Shown here piece by piece: positions 1 to 8,128 of a DNA stretch of 24,047 nucleotides. The notes beneath the pieces were generated by a model. That model was not told where the DNA came from. It did no database searches and saw nothing but the letters and a program-made list of their open reading frames with translations. Source of the stretch: CBDCME01 sp965218865. Lineage in GTDB: Bacteria; Pseudomonadota; Alphaproteobacteria; JAAXGF01. Both the position numbers and the translations under genes were made by a program. The DNA lies in NCBI GenBank assembly GCA_965218865.1, contig CBDCME010000060.1, positions 1 through 24,047 of the forward strand, read 5' to 3'. Numbering within the stretch: position 1 is the stretch's first letter; each line of letters opens with the position of its first letter.

Positions 1-71
1 CGACCAAACTGTAAAGGATTCCGACACTTTGGCGGCGGGACGGGCGCAAAACGAGAATTTTTCGGCGGCCG

Positions 72-1079
72 TCAGTCGGTCAGGGCGTCGTCGATGCTGC
101 CGAAGCGGCTTTCGCGGCTCCCGAACTCAGACTTGTAGGCGACGATGCTACGGACGGCGATCGCTCCGTTCGCGATCGCGTCAAGCCGTCCCGCCCACAG
201 GGCCAACTCATCGAGAAGCTGGGATCGTTGGGCCGGGGGCAGCGAATCCCGATCGACACGATCCTGAAAATCACGCCAGCCGCGGGCGATCTCGGCTTTG
301 TACTTGGCCGTGAGATCCTGGCTGATGTTGAGGACGAAGCCGAGTTCGGCGAGGTGGCTTTCGTATTCGGCCACGCTCCACGGCGTGCACGGGCGCGGCT
401 CGCCCTCGCGCCAGCGGGCCAGGGCCTCCTCGGCGGCCTTCGCGCCGCGCCGGACGTAATCGGTGAGGACCAGATAACCATTGGGCTTGAGCACCCGCTC
501 GACCTCGGCCAGGAGCGCCTGCTTGTCGGCGACGGAAAATAAACACTCCTTTGAAAACACGACGTTGGTGGAACTCGCCACCCGATCCAGGGGATCGGTC
601 GGGTCGAAAACCAAGAGCGGGGCCTTGCGCCCCATCCCGGCGGCCTTGCTCAAGACCGTGCCGGCCTTGGCCAGGGCCTCGGATTCCTCCAAGCCCGTGG
701 TCCAGATACCGGTACCGCCGGCGATCACGCGGCAGGAGCCGCCCAGGCCGGCGCCGATGTCGAGAAGGGTCATGGTCTCGTCTATACCGATGTGCCGAAC
801 CAGGTCGAGCACGAACTCCTCGCCACCCGGGGTTGTGAATCCCCTCCCCCACAGCAGCTCCGAGACGTGCGCCGGCGGGTGGGTTTGGCGCCACGGCTTG
901 GAATCGGGTGACGGATCGCCCGCGCCGTCGCCCGGGAAGCGGGCGCCATTTTGCGGCTCCGGCGAAGCGGCGCGGCCGCTCGCCGCGGGGCGTTCGTAGC
1001 CATTCCACCAAGCGTGCAGACTGCGCTTCAATTTGCCGGCTGGCTTGGGCTTGCCCGATAATAATCCACTCAAGGCCAT
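72..1079 (-). CDS. Class I SAM-dependent methyltransferase
   Basis: This 335-residue protein probably transfers a methyl group from S-adenosylmethionine to a small molecule in the cytoplasm; the substrate cannot be read from sequence. Motif I is LLDIGAGLGG at residues 105-114, the glycine-rich loop that binds SAM. A conserved acidic and hydrophobic region follows (LVFDPTDPLD, about 156-165), then the late motif LKPNGYLVLTDY (197-208) typical of the UbiE / phosphoethanolamine methyltransferase-like group. The first 70 or so residues are basic and proline-rich and precede the catalytic fold, so they may be a low-complexity extension or a start called too far upstream. No signal peptide or membrane segment is visible. 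It is transcribed away from argD, with 123 bp between the two start codons. The family is clear; the exact function is unknown. Confidence 0.85.
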   Translation of the reverse strand: MALSGLLSGKPKPAGKLKRSLHAWWNGYERPAASGRAASPEPQNGARFPGDGAGDPSPDSKPWRQTHPPAHVSELLWGRGFTTPGGEEFVLDLVRHIGIDETMTLLDIGAGLGGSCRVIAGGTGIWTTGLEESEALAKAGTVLSKAAGMGRKAPLLVFDPTDPLDRVASSTNVVFSKECLFSVADKQALLAEVERVLKPNGYLVLTDYVRRGAKAAEEALARWREGEPRPCTPWSVAEYESHLAELGFVLNISQDLTAKYKAEIARGWRDFQDRVDRDSLPPAQRSQLLDELALWAGRLDAIANGAIAVRSIVAYKSEFGSRESRFGSIDDALTD

Positions 1080-1129
1080 GTTTCCCGCGGTTCCCTATCT
1101 TGCGCGGTGTCCAGAGATCGAAATCAGAC

Positions 1130-1135
1130 TATAAT
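1130..1135 (+). promoter_or_regulatory. Possible -10 box upstream of argD-argF
   Basis: A perfect TATAAT lies about 68 bp before the argD start, in the short gap between divergent genes. No convincing -35 hexamer sits at the usual 16-18 bp spacing, so this is only a candidate. Confidence 0.3.
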
Positions 1136-1202
1136 CTAAGACAGATTAACCAAAGATGATCAGCCTTCGAGCGGTTTCGGCGAAGGCGAGGGGAGGAGTT
1201 TG

Positions 1203-2375
1203 GTGATTTCAGCGCTGATGCCCACTTATGCCCGGGCCGATCTCGGCTTCGAGCGCGGCGAGGGGGCGTATCTTGAGGGCGGGGACGGCCGCCGATACCT
1301 GGATTTCGCCAGCGGCATCGGGGTGACCGTACTCGGCCATGGCCATCCCCGGCTGCTGGCGGCGTTGAGCCGCCAGGGCGCCAAGGTCTGGCACTGCTCA
1401 AACATTTTTACGATCCCCGATCAGCGGAAACTCGCCGAAAGGTTGGTCGCCCACAGCTTCGCCGATACCGTGTTCTTCGGGAATTCGGGGGCCGAGGCCG
1501 TGGAATGCGCGATCAAATTGGTCCGCAAGCATTTCGCTCACGCCGGACAGCCCGAGCGCTACCGGATCGTCACCTTCGAGGGCGCCTTCCACGGCCGTAC
1601 CCTGGCGGCGATTTCGGCCTCGGGCCAAGCCAAGCACCTGGCCGGTTTCGGACCGCCCGTCGACGGCTTCGATCAGGTTCCGTTCGCGGACCTCGATGAG
1701 CTACGGGCGGCGATTGGCGCGCGAACGGCGGCGATCATGATCGAACCGGTCCAGGGCGAGGGCGGCGTGCGCCCGGTAGGGCCCGAGACCTTGCGCGAAT
1801 TGCGGGCCTTGGCGGACACCAACGGACTGCTGCTCGTGTTCGACGAGGTCCAGTGCGGCATGGGCCGCTGCGGCCGCCTCTTCGCCCACCAAGGGTCCGG
1901 GGTAGCCCCCGACGTGATGGCGCTGGCGAAAGGACTCGGCGGTGGCTTTCCGATCGGGGCCTGCCTCGCGACGGAAGCCGCCGCGGCCGCCATGGAGGTC
2001 GGATCCCACGGCTCGACCTTCGGCGGAAATCCCCTTGCCATGGCGGTGGCGAACGCCGTCCTCGACGTCGTTCTCGACGATGGCTTCCTCGCTCGCGCCG
2101 CGGCGATCGGCGAGATCCTGCACCAACGTCTCAGCGCCCTTTCCGACCGCTTCGACGAAGCCATCGTCGAGATCCGCGGCCTGGGGCTGATGCTCGGTCT
2201 GAAAATCCACGGCGACTGCCGCGAGATGGTATCCCGTCTGCGCGCCGCCGGCCTGCTGACGGTGGCCGCCGGAGACAACGTCGTCCGCCTGCTGCCGCCG
2301 TTGATCATCGACGAAACCCACGTCGACGAGGCCCTGGCGATCATGGAATCCGTATTCGGGGACGCTGGTCCGTGA
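1203..2375 (+). CDS. argD: Acetylornithine aminotransferase (ArgD)
   Basis: ArgD is a PLP-dependent class III aminotransferase that makes N-acetylornithine from N-acetylglutamate semialdehyde in arginine synthesis. The 390-residue protein is the usual length. It shows the PLP phosphate-binding motif GNSGAEA (residues 93-99), the DEVQ motif (214-217) whose Asp contacts the pyridine nitrogen, and the Schiff-base lysine K243 in LAKGLGGGFPIGA. I chose the GTG at 1203 because a strong GGGGAGGAG Shine-Dalgarno sequence ends about 4-5 bases before it and the resulting N-terminus (ISALMPTYARADL) matches the family. TTG at 1200 is too close to the Shine-Dalgarno sequence and ATG at 1218 too far. The stop codon overlaps the argF start, so the two genes are translationally coupled. 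Confidence 0.95.
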   Translation: MISALMPTYARADLGFERGEGAYLEGGDGRRYLDFASGIGVTVLGHGHPRLLAALSRQGAKVWHCSNIFTIPDQRKLAERLVAHSFADTVFFGNSGAEAVECAIKLVRKHFAHAGQPERYRIVTFEGAFHGRTLAAISASGQAKHLAGFGPPVDGFDQVPFADLDELRAAIGARTAAIMIEPVQGEGGVRPVGPETLRELRALADTNGLLLVFDEVQCGMGRCGRLFAHQGSGVAPDVMALAKGLGGGFPIGACLATEAAAAAMEVGSHGSTFGGNPLAMAVANAVLDVVLDDGFLARAAAIGEILHQRLSALSDRFDEAIVEIRGLGLMLGLKIHGDCREMVSRLRAAGLLTVAAGDNVVRLLPPLIIDETHVDEALAIMESVFGDAGP

Positions 2376-3313
2376 ATTCGATCCGCCATTTTCTCGATCT
2401 CGACCGCCTCGACGGCAAGACCCTGCGGGGCATTCTCGACGACTCCCGGGCCATGAAGCGTGGTTTGGCCGAGGGCCGGCGGCCGACGCCGCTGACGAGC
2501 AAGATTCTGGCCCTGGTGTTCGAGACGCCCTCGACCCGGACCCGGGTTTCCTTCGAGATCGCCATGCGCCAACTGGGCGGTCAGCCGATCATGCTGAATC
2601 GCGTCGATTCCCAATTGGGGCGGGGCGAGACGGTCGCCGACACGGCCCGCGTCCTGTCGCGCTACGTCGACGCCATCATGATTCGCACCACGGCCCATGG
2701 CACCCTGACCGAACTGGCCGAAAACGCCACCGTGCCCGTAATCAACGGTCTGACCGACGAGACCCATCCGTGCCAGCTGATGGGCGACATCATGACCTTC
2801 GAGGAACACCGGGGTCCGATCGAGAATCGGGTCGTCGCCTGGCTGGGCGACGGCAACAACATGGCGACTTCGTGGATTCACGCCGCCGTGCGCTTCGATT
2901 TCAGCTTGCGCTTGGCGTGCCCCAAGGAACTGGCGCCGCCCGCGAGCGTGTTGGATTGGGCCGCGGCCGAGGGCGGCGACATCGTCCTCACCGAGACCCT
3001 CGAGGCGGCGGCGCGCGGGGCCGATTGCGTGGTCACCGATACTTGGGTATCGATGGGCGATACCGAGGCCGGGGTTCAGCGCCGCGTGCTCAGGCCCTAT
3101 CAGGTCAACGACGCCGTCATGGCGCTCGCCGATCCGGACGCCATTTTCATGCACTGCCTGCCGGCGTATCGGGGCGACGAGGTCACGGCCTCGGTCATCG
3201 ACGGGCCCCAGTCGGTCGTCTGGGACGAGGTCGAGAACCGCATGCACGCGCAAAAAGGCATCCTGACGTGGTGCCTGGGCGTCGCCGACGAAGTCCGCCC
3301 TGGCGACGATTGA
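2372..3313 (+). CDS. argF: Ornithine carbamoyltransferase (ArgF)
   Basis: ArgF condenses carbamoyl phosphate with ornithine to give citrulline, the step after ornithine formation in arginine synthesis. The 313-residue protein has the carbamoyl-phosphate signature STRTR (residues 54-58), HPCQ (132-135), the ornithine-side DGNNMATSW segment (160-168), the SMG loop (227-229) and the catalytic HCLP (261-264). All key residues are present. The start is a GTG that shares bases with the argD TGA (GTGA overlap at 2372-2375), which supports translational coupling. In many alphaproteobacteria the next gene is hslO (Hsp33); here the downstream position is taken by a mobile element about 80 bp after the stop, and no hslO is seen. 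Confidence 0.95.
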   Translation: MNSIRHFLDLDRLDGKTLRGILDDSRAMKRGLAEGRRPTPLTSKILALVFETPSTRTRVSFEIAMRQLGGQPIMLNRVDSQLGRGETVADTARVLSRYVDAIMIRTTAHGTLTELAENATVPVINGLTDETHPCQLMGDIMTFEEHRGPIENRVVAWLGDGNNMATSWIHAAVRFDFSLRLACPKELAPPASVLDWAAAEGGDIVLTETLEAAARGADCVVTDTWVSMGDTEAGVQRRVLRPYQVNDAVMALADPDAIFMHCLPAYRGDEVTASVIDGPQSVVWDEVENRMHAQKGILTWCLGVADEVRPGDD

Positions 3314-3325
3314 GGCCCAAGAAGG

Positions 3326-3390
3326 TTCGAATTGCAAGAAATCTATCCTTGCAAGTGTCCGTTCGAAAATGCGCGTCCGCACATTTTTTG
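3326..3390 (+). other. Inverted repeats after argF, possible weak terminator
   Basis: The gap after argF contains TTGCAAG at 3332-3338 facing CTTGCAA at 3348-3354, flanked by two copies of TTCGAA (3326-3331 and 3362-3367). A short TGCG/CGCA stem (3370-3381) follows and is trailed by a run of six T. This could end the argDF transcript, but each stem is short. Confidence 0.35.
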
Positions 3391-3391
3391 C

Positions 3392-3418
3392 GTCGTAATT
3401 TCCTAGTTTAAGGTATTG
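3392..3418 (+). repeat. Left terminal inverted repeat of the IS1595-type element
   Basis: Bases 3397-3418 (starting AATTTCCTAGTTTAAGG) match the reverse complement of the right end exactly over 22 bp. The preceding GTCG also matches, with one mismatch between. Confidence 0.8.
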
Positions 3419-3463
3419 TTGGCGTGTATCACCTTGGTGTACGGTTCATGTGGTTTTCTACTT

Positions 3464-3853
3464 TCAAGGCAATTGATGAAAGTCGAAACACCAGCTCTTG
3501 CCGTTGATGCTTCGGGCTTCCGCCAATAGGTATATGTCGAGTTTCGCGGCATTATAGTTCCTTATCCAATCTCTCATTTCTTCGAGCACGTTCTTTCCTT
3601 GAGGGCCGATCCTCCCAACCTCCCATACCATTACGCGAACATCGGCACGAGCGACGAGGAGTTTTTGAAAGTCGTCAATAACATCCCCGCCTTTTGCCCA
3701 TTCGCATTCTGCCACCAAGAGAATCGAGCGCATGAATTCATCCTTCTTGTCCGCTAGATACCATAACGCATCAAAAAGCCACTCCCCACCGTGAAAACAG
3801 GCTGGAATTCTACCGTCTGTCTTGCAAGGGTCGACGCGAGACGCATAGGTCCA
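3464..3853 (-). pseudogene. C-terminal part of interrupted PD-(D/E)XK-like cargo gene
   Basis: This is the downstream piece of a gene whose N-terminus lies at 5933-6090. The two pieces meet at a duplicated 11-bp target, GCATAGGTCCA, at the edges of the ISAs1 element. With one target copy the reading frame runs unbroken for 178 residues, joining LWTYA to SRVDPCKTDGR. In the rebuilt protein, GGEWLFDALWY (71-81), LLVAECEW (94-101) and DDFQKLLVARADVRVMV (109-125) place E73, D77, E98, E100 and K113 in an order that resembles PD-(D/E)XK nuclease-like folds. That fold call is inference from motif shape. It is the third gene of the IS1595-type element, after the transposase and P63C genes, and it stops 45 bp before the left terminal repeat. 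A TTG inside the IS edge could in principle start a 132-residue fragment. Confidence 0.7.
3843..3853 (+). repeat. Target duplication, left copy (ISAs1)
   Basis: GCATAGGTCCA here is repeated exactly at 5933-5943 on the other side of the ISAs1-type element. It is slightly longer than the 8-10 bp usual for this family. Confidence 0.8.
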
Positions 3854-5932
3854 CAGGAACAATTTTTAGTCGCGGTTGAGGGTTCGGGATGAGTGGGATC
3901 GTGCTCGGTGCACGGGGTTCGGGGAGCCCCGAGCTTGCCTCGACGACGTCATGGGGACTGCTCGAAGCCACCGGACGGCGTTTTCGGATTCGACAGGCAC
4001 ACCGGTCCGCCCGCGCCGCTCGGCGGCACGTCCCGGTCCGGGGGAGAGGCGTGCTGTCTCAGGCGATGGGCGCGGTCATGATCGCGTCGAGGGCCTCCTG
4101 CGCCCGGGCGGCATAGTGCCGGTTGGCCTCGGGCAGATAACGGAAGCGTCCGTCGCAGCGCACGATGGCGATGGCCGCGTTGGTCAAGCAGGCGAGATTT
4201 CTGGGCAGGTGACGCACGTAGGCCCGGCATCGGTCTTCGTCGTAGGTGAAGTCGCGCACGTAGTGCAGGCGGTTCTCGATATGCCAGTGGTTGCGCACCA
4301 GTTCGAGCAACTCCTCGGGTCCGGCGCGCTCTGCGCCGAGCGAGGTGAGGCTCCAGGTCACCTCGATGCTGCGCTTGCCGGTCTTGAGGATCTCGCGTTC
4401 GCGCTCGATGCGCATGGCCTGGCGTCGCCCGTGGAGGTTGGCGTAGCCGTCCCACTCGGCAGCGGAGAGGTCGACGACGGCGCAGCGTCGGCGCTCGATG
4501 CGGCCATGGCCCTTGTCGACGGTTTCGTGCCAGAGCGCATCGCTGAAGTCGATCGCCTTGAGGTCTTCGAAGATCATCTCCTGGTTGTCCTTGACCGCGC
4601 TCATCACGTAGTCGGCGCGACGCCCGAGCAGGCAGCGCGCGGTCTCGTGCTGAGCGTGCATCGCGTCCATGGTGACGATCCGGCCTGTGAGGTCGAGGCC
4701 GCTGGAGAGTTCGCGCACGGCCGGGATTTCGTTGCTCTTGCGGTCGACCTCGACCTGCCCGAGGACCACGCCGGTGTCGTGCTCGACCGCCGCCACCATC
4801 ATCCTGCGCCCGTCTTCGGTCTGCTTCGAGGCGCCGCGCAGATCCTTTCCGTCCATGGCGACCGGCGCGTGCGCGCTGCCATGCTGGCCGGTCCACTGGC
4901 TAATCGCGTTGTCCAGGGTCTCTGGCGGCAGGGCGGTGAGGGTCTTGTGGAAGGTGGTGATCGCGGGCGGGGTGTAGCGCTGTTTGGAAGGGCTCCAGAA
5001 CGCACCCACCGCCTCGAGCTGCTCCTGGGAGAGCAGGGCGGCGAACTGGGCGAACGCGTTCACCCCCCGGTATCCGGCAAGCCGGGCGGCGACGGCGATC
5101 ACCAGAATGGTGTTGAGCGCATAGCGCTTGCCCCGGGCATGGCGGTACTCGGGCACCTCACCCAGACACTCGAACAGGCTGCGCAGCCGGGGCGCGGCCA
5201 TCGGCTCGGTGTGCTGCTCGGCGTTCCAGTGTGCCGGCATCCCGGTACGGCTCAGCGCCTCGGGGGCGCCGTCTGTCAGTCCGAACACGAAGACCTCCTT
5301 GGGCTGACCGTGGTGGCGCCAGCGCGCTGCCCCTCCGGGCTCACGGGCAAAGCCCCGCGTCAGCCCCAGAGAGCGCCAGTTCGACGCGCGGTAGCAGGTG
5401 CCGGCAAATCGCGAGACGTCCACGAACGTCTCCGCCAGAAGAGCCGGATATCCGTGCACCGCCTGGATGTCCTCAGACAGCCGCCGCAGGCTCAGCCCCA
5501 GCACACGGGAGGCCAGGTTCGGCACTCGGCCAGGCGTCAGAATGACGAAGCGCGAGTTGTTGGCGATCAGATGCAGACGCCGGAACTGCTGCTCGGCCGA
5601 CCACCCGATCCAGCGATCACGCGCGCCCAGCTTGAACGCGCCGGGCTGCCAGCCGATCAGTGCGAGCCAGGTCTCGCCATGCACCGCGACATGGCGCAGG
5701 CCCTTGCCGATGACGCCGTGGAACGCCAGGTAGTGGTGCTGCTCCACCAACCGGTCCCAGCGCCGGTGCTCCTGCGCGCCCCAGGTCGGACGCACCGTGA
5801 CCGCGCGCAAATCAATGGACGAATCCGAGACCGGCAGCGTCGCCATGACCGGCACACTGCCACACCGAGAATGAAATGGCCAGCGCCGCGATCACCTCAC
5901 CCTGATCACTGGGCGGACAAAAAACTAGCCCT
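3854..5932 (-). mobile_element. ISAs1-family insertion sequence
   Basis: This element of about 2.08 kb is flanked by the 11-bp repeat GCATAGGTCCA. Its ends form an imperfect inverted repeat: the left end reads AGGAACAATTTTTAGTC and the right end, reversed, reads AGGGCTAGTTTTTTGTC. It encodes one large transposase and leaves about 200 bp non-coding at the left end, which contains a GC-rich hairpin near 3915-3935. It is inserted in a cargo gene of the surrounding IS1595-type element and is therefore the younger insertion. Confidence 0.85.
4059..5855 (-). CDS. ISAs1-type transposase with N-terminal DUF4338 domain
   Basis: This 598-residue protein is much longer than the roughly 350-400 residues of an ordinary ISAs1 (H-repeat) transposase. 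Residues about 220-598 are the transposase: the ISAs1 N-terminal region (RSLFECLGEVPEYRHARGKR), catalytic D335 in MDGKDLRG, D397 in TMDAMHAQ and E527 in the RNHWHIENRLHYVRD segment. Residues about 20-200 match the DUF4338 pattern: a helical RRWDRLVEQHHYLAFHG start, NNSRFVILTPG (99-109), LLAETFVD (139-146), and a GTCYRASNW (152-160) followed by LGLTRG (163-168). DUF4338 is the domain of DruA in the Druantia antiphage system and also occurs in transposon proteins. The frame is continuous, so this is a fusion, and both halves look intact. The role of the N-terminal part in transposition is unknown. Confidence 0.85.
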   Translation of the reverse strand: MPVMATLPVSDSSIDLRAVTVRPTWGAQEHRRWDRLVEQHHYLAFHGVIGKGLRHVAVHGETWLALIGWQPGAFKLGARDRWIGWSAEQQFRRLHLIANNSRFVILTPGRVPNLASRVLGLSLRRLSEDIQAVHGYPALLAETFVDVSRFAGTCYRASNWRSLGLTRGFAREPGGAARWRHHGQPKEVFVFGLTDGAPEALSRTGMPAHWNAEQHTEPMAAPRLRSLFECLGEVPEYRHARGKRYALNTILVIAVAARLAGYRGVNAFAQFAALLSQEQLEAVGAFWSPSKQRYTPPAITTFHKTLTALPPETLDNAISQWTGQHGSAHAPVAMDGKDLRGASKQTEDGRRMMVAAVEHDTGVVLGQVEVDRKSNEIPAVRELSSGLDLTGRIVTMDAMHAQHETARCLLGRRADYVMSAVKDNQEMIFEDLKAIDFSDALWHETVDKGHGRIERRRCAVVDLSAAEWDGYANLHGRRQAMRIEREREILKTGKRSIEVTWSLTSLGAERAGPEELLELVRNHWHIENRLHYVRDFTYDEDRCRAYVRHLPRNLACLTNAAIAIVRCDGRFRYLPEANRHYAARAQEALDAIMTAPIA

Positions 5933-6090
5933 GCATAGGTCCAAAGTTGCCGGTCCTCGCCCCAGTCTATCCGGTGCCCGGCCTCGCATAAGGCCGTTAA
6001 AATTTCTTTTGTGCCAAGGTTGCGCCACTCAACCTGCTCGGTCAGTTTGTTAAGAGCGCTTTTTGTATTGTTGATGATTTTGTCTATCAT
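5933..6090 (-). pseudogene. N-terminal part of interrupted PD-(D/E)XK-like cargo gene
   Basis: Translation from the ATG at 6090 gives MIDKIINNTKSALNKL and continues to GEDRQLWTYA at the ISAs1 edge (53 codons). Beyond that the frame runs 35-40 residues into the element and stops at 5812, producing a 92-residue chimera. W50 lies inside the duplicated target and has its counterpart in the same frame at 3851-3853, which is how the two halves were joined. The remainder of the gene is at 3464-3853. The N-terminus is helical and polar, with no signal peptide. No homologous function is recognised for this half alone. Confidence 0.7.
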
Positions 6091-6252
6091 GATCGAACTT
6101 CCTCATAGCCAGCTTACAAAGCTGGACGATAAATTGCGGAAGATTCCCGCGTGAAAGCGGGCGGCCCAGCATAGGGGCATCCAGCTTCGGGTTTGGCGAT
6201 AGGGGAAATCCTGGGACTGGTTTTCTACAAAGTCAATGGATTTTCGGCGGCA
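6091..6252 (-). other. Structured spacer between cargo genes
   Basis: This 162-bp gap between the P63C stop and the next cargo start is rich in dyads. CCAGCTT ACA AAGCTGG at 6110-6126 is a perfect 7-bp stem, and CCCGC/GCGGG lies near 6149-6165. Neither is followed by a T run on either strand, so an RNA structure or protein site is more likely than a simple terminator. Confidence 0.4.
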
Positions 6253-7170
6253 TTAGTCGTCCAGCGGGAGTTCAAAGTTTGTATTCATCTTAGGAAAAAC
6301 GCGCTGGAGTCGGCGTTTGAATTCTCTCCAAGCTCGATCGGAGGGGTTGGAGTCAATCACAGACTTCATTAGAACGATGACCCCATTTAAATGCTTCTGT
6401 AAAGCCGGGTGTCCGATGTTGCGAGTAAGGTATTGGTGGTGTTTGGCGGCCCGTGCGCCTGTTTTGATAGGTGGATTAAGATGTTCTAGTTTTTCCCTTA
6501 CGCCAGGAGCCAAACGATCCCACACAATGTCATTTGTATAGTGGGCAACCACTTGGGGTCTGTTAACTTTCATTCCTTGCCATTGCCAACCACGCAAACG
6601 AAATATCTCCTGGTAAAATTCATCTGGGAATCGTTTTGCCCACTTGGCATGCTCAGCAAGAAGATATTTGTCAAGTATCTCTTGCAGAGCCTTTCGGTCG
6701 CGTATCTCTTGATAGCCAGTGGCTTCATCGATCAATGCGGCAATGCCGACATGGGCGAGGCCGCGAATCAACATCCTCGCATGGTCCGCGATATGAAGTT
6801 GGCTTTTGGTTAACGCGCCAGCATCATAGGCATCAATGAACACTTCACACACTGTGGGCAATAATTCATCGGCATAACCATATGCCACGCCACCCTTGAC
6901 CCTGCGGAATTCAATCTGACTTGACGTCACGCCTAACTTATTGGGAATAAACGGTTTCAGGTTCTTTGCCGTCAAAAAAGCGGGCATGTTGACGTCGGCA
7001 TCATAGTACTTTCGGCCTTTGGCTTGGCGGGCACGTCCAAGTGCTTGCATGAATCCGCTTTGGGTTATCAGGTGCCGTCCGTCCTCCAATACAGCACAAG
7101 GGATTTCAACCTTTCCGCCCGCGAGAACGATGACGCCTTCATGGGTTGCTCTTGGTAGTTTCAACTTCAT
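6253..7170 (-). CDS. P63C domain-containing protein, IS1595 cargo
   Basis: This 305-residue protein is recognised as a P63C-domain protein, a family found in phage and transposon contexts whose biochemical role is not established. Its middle and C-terminal region carries the hallmark FPDEFYQEIFRLRGWQW (about residues 181-197), then a basic helical stretch (TGARAAKHHQYLTRNIGHPALQKH). The N-terminus (residues 1-60) contains GVIVLAGGKVEIPCAVLEDG and a SGFMQALGRAR segment, which resembles phage antirepressor-like modules. The ATG overlaps the transposase TGA in an ATGA at 7167-7170, so its translation should depend on the transposase gene. No membrane segment or signal peptide is seen. Its place between transposase and nuclease-like gene suggests a function for the element, but that is inference. 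Confidence 0.75.
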   Translation of the reverse strand: MKLKLPRATHEGVIVLAGGKVEIPCAVLEDGRHLITQSGFMQALGRARQAKGRKYYDADVNMPAFLTAKNLKPFIPNKLGVTSSQIEFRRVKGGVAYGYADELLPTVCEVFIDAYDAGALTKSQLHIADHARMLIRGLAHVGIAALIDEATGYQEIRDRKALQEILDKYLLAEHAKWAKRFPDEFYQEIFRLRGWQWQGMKVNRPQVVAHYTNDIVWDRLAPGVREKLEHLNPPIKTGARAAKHHQYLTRNIGHPALQKHLNGVIVLMKSVIDSNPSDRAWREFKRRLQRVFPKMNTNFELPLDD

Positions 7171-8054
7171 CGTGCCATTCCCAAACCACGGTTGATGGTG
7201 AGGTCGAAGGCTGCAAAGGGATCGGCTTTCCGCAGGTTGTAGCGGTAGCAGAATTCATCGACGTACTTTTGCAGGTGACGGCGGCTCACGCTGTGGAACT
7301 GGCCGAACATCCCGCGCTTCAACAGCGCCCAAAACCCCTCGATGGTATTGGTATGAATGTCGCCATCCACGTACCAGTCGTCATGCTTGATGACGCTGTG
7401 CGGCAGTAGCTTGGACATGTCGAGGTATGCCTTGTATTCGTCCGTGATCAGGCTGGCTTTCGATGTATCGACGCGATCCCGCACGAAAGCCCGCATGTGC
7501 TTGGCCTTCATCTTTTCCTTCCGAACCGCCTTTGCCGTGACGTTGCCGCCCCGCTCGACCGCGCCGATTACGGGAGCCTTCTTGGTTCCACGGCCCGGCT
7601 TGTGTTGTCCGTCCGGCCCGTCTCCCTTGGTGCCCTTGCGCGGCTTGCCGCCCACGTAAGTCTCATCCATCTCGACGATGCCGGTCAGCATTTGGCGCTG
7701 TTCGTATTGCGTCATGGCCTTGCGGATTTGCATGTTGATCCGCCAAGCCGTGTTCTTGTTGACGTGAATGTCGCGGGAGAGTTGGAGCGCGGACAGTCCC
7801 TTCTTGGCGTTCAGCATCAGCATGACCGCGAGAAACCACTTTTGCAGCGGCATATGGGTATGATGGAAAATCGTACCCACCGTTACGCTGAACGATGTCT
7901 TGCAATCGTAGCAATAATGACGGTGCTGATTGCGGATGGTGTTGTCGCTGTCACAGTACGCGCATTTCGGCGTACCGCCCCAACGGGCTTGCTCAAGGCG
8001 GGCGATGCAGGATTCTTGGGTGGGAAAGCGCTCGAAAATTCGTACTATGTTCAT
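7167..8054 (-). CDS. IS1595-family transposase
   Basis: This 295-residue DDE-type enzyme should move the 3392-8152 element. It begins with a zinc ribbon (C31, C34, C48, C51) typical of IS1595 transposases. It continues through a helix-turn-helix-like region (KGLSALQLSRDIHVNKNTAW, 85-104) to the catalytic core: D130 in EMDETYVGG, D205 in ITDEYKAY, and the HTNTIEGFWALLKRGMFG segment (234-251) with E239 and K246. The ATG at 8054 is preceded by AGGAG about 10 bases upstream. The gene appears intact. Its stop overlaps the P63C start. A promoter can be proposed partly inside the right terminal repeat. Confidence 0.92.
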   Translation of the reverse strand: MNIVRIFERFPTQESCIARLEQARWGGTPKCAYCDSDNTIRNQHRHYCYDCKTSFSVTVGTIFHHTHMPLQKWFLAVMLMLNAKKGLSALQLSRDIHVNKNTAWRINMQIRKAMTQYEQRQMLTGIVEMDETYVGGKPRKGTKGDGPDGQHKPGRGTKKAPVIGAVERGGNVTAKAVRKEKMKAKHMRAFVRDRVDTSKASLITDEYKAYLDMSKLLPHSVIKHDDWYVDGDIHTNTIEGFWALLKRGMFGQFHSVSRRHLQKYVDEFCYRYNLRKADPFAAFDLTINRGLGMAR

Positions 8055-8099
8055 GGCGCTAGGCTCCTGGGCTGTTGGTTTAACCTCTTGACAAGATTG

Positions 8100-8128
8100 A
8101 ACCTACCACGCCCAGGGCCTATCGTCAA
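8100..8128 (-). promoter_or_regulatory. Possible promoter for the IS1595 transposase operon
   Basis: On the minus strand TTGACG (8128-8123) is followed after 17 bases by TAGGTT (8105-8100). The -35 box lies at the inner edge of the terminal repeat, a common arrangement in insertion sequences. Confidence 0.4.

Noticed and set aside
1673..3382. Long open frame on the minus strand, antisense to argD and argF
   Set aside because: It is a GC-rich antisense shadow; the plus strand encodes two complete enzymes with all active-site motifs.
3876..6053. 725-codon open frame on the plus strand opposite the ISAs1 transposase
   Set aside because: The transposase on the minus strand has DUF4338 and DDE motifs; the plus frame has low-complexity composition and no recognisable domain.
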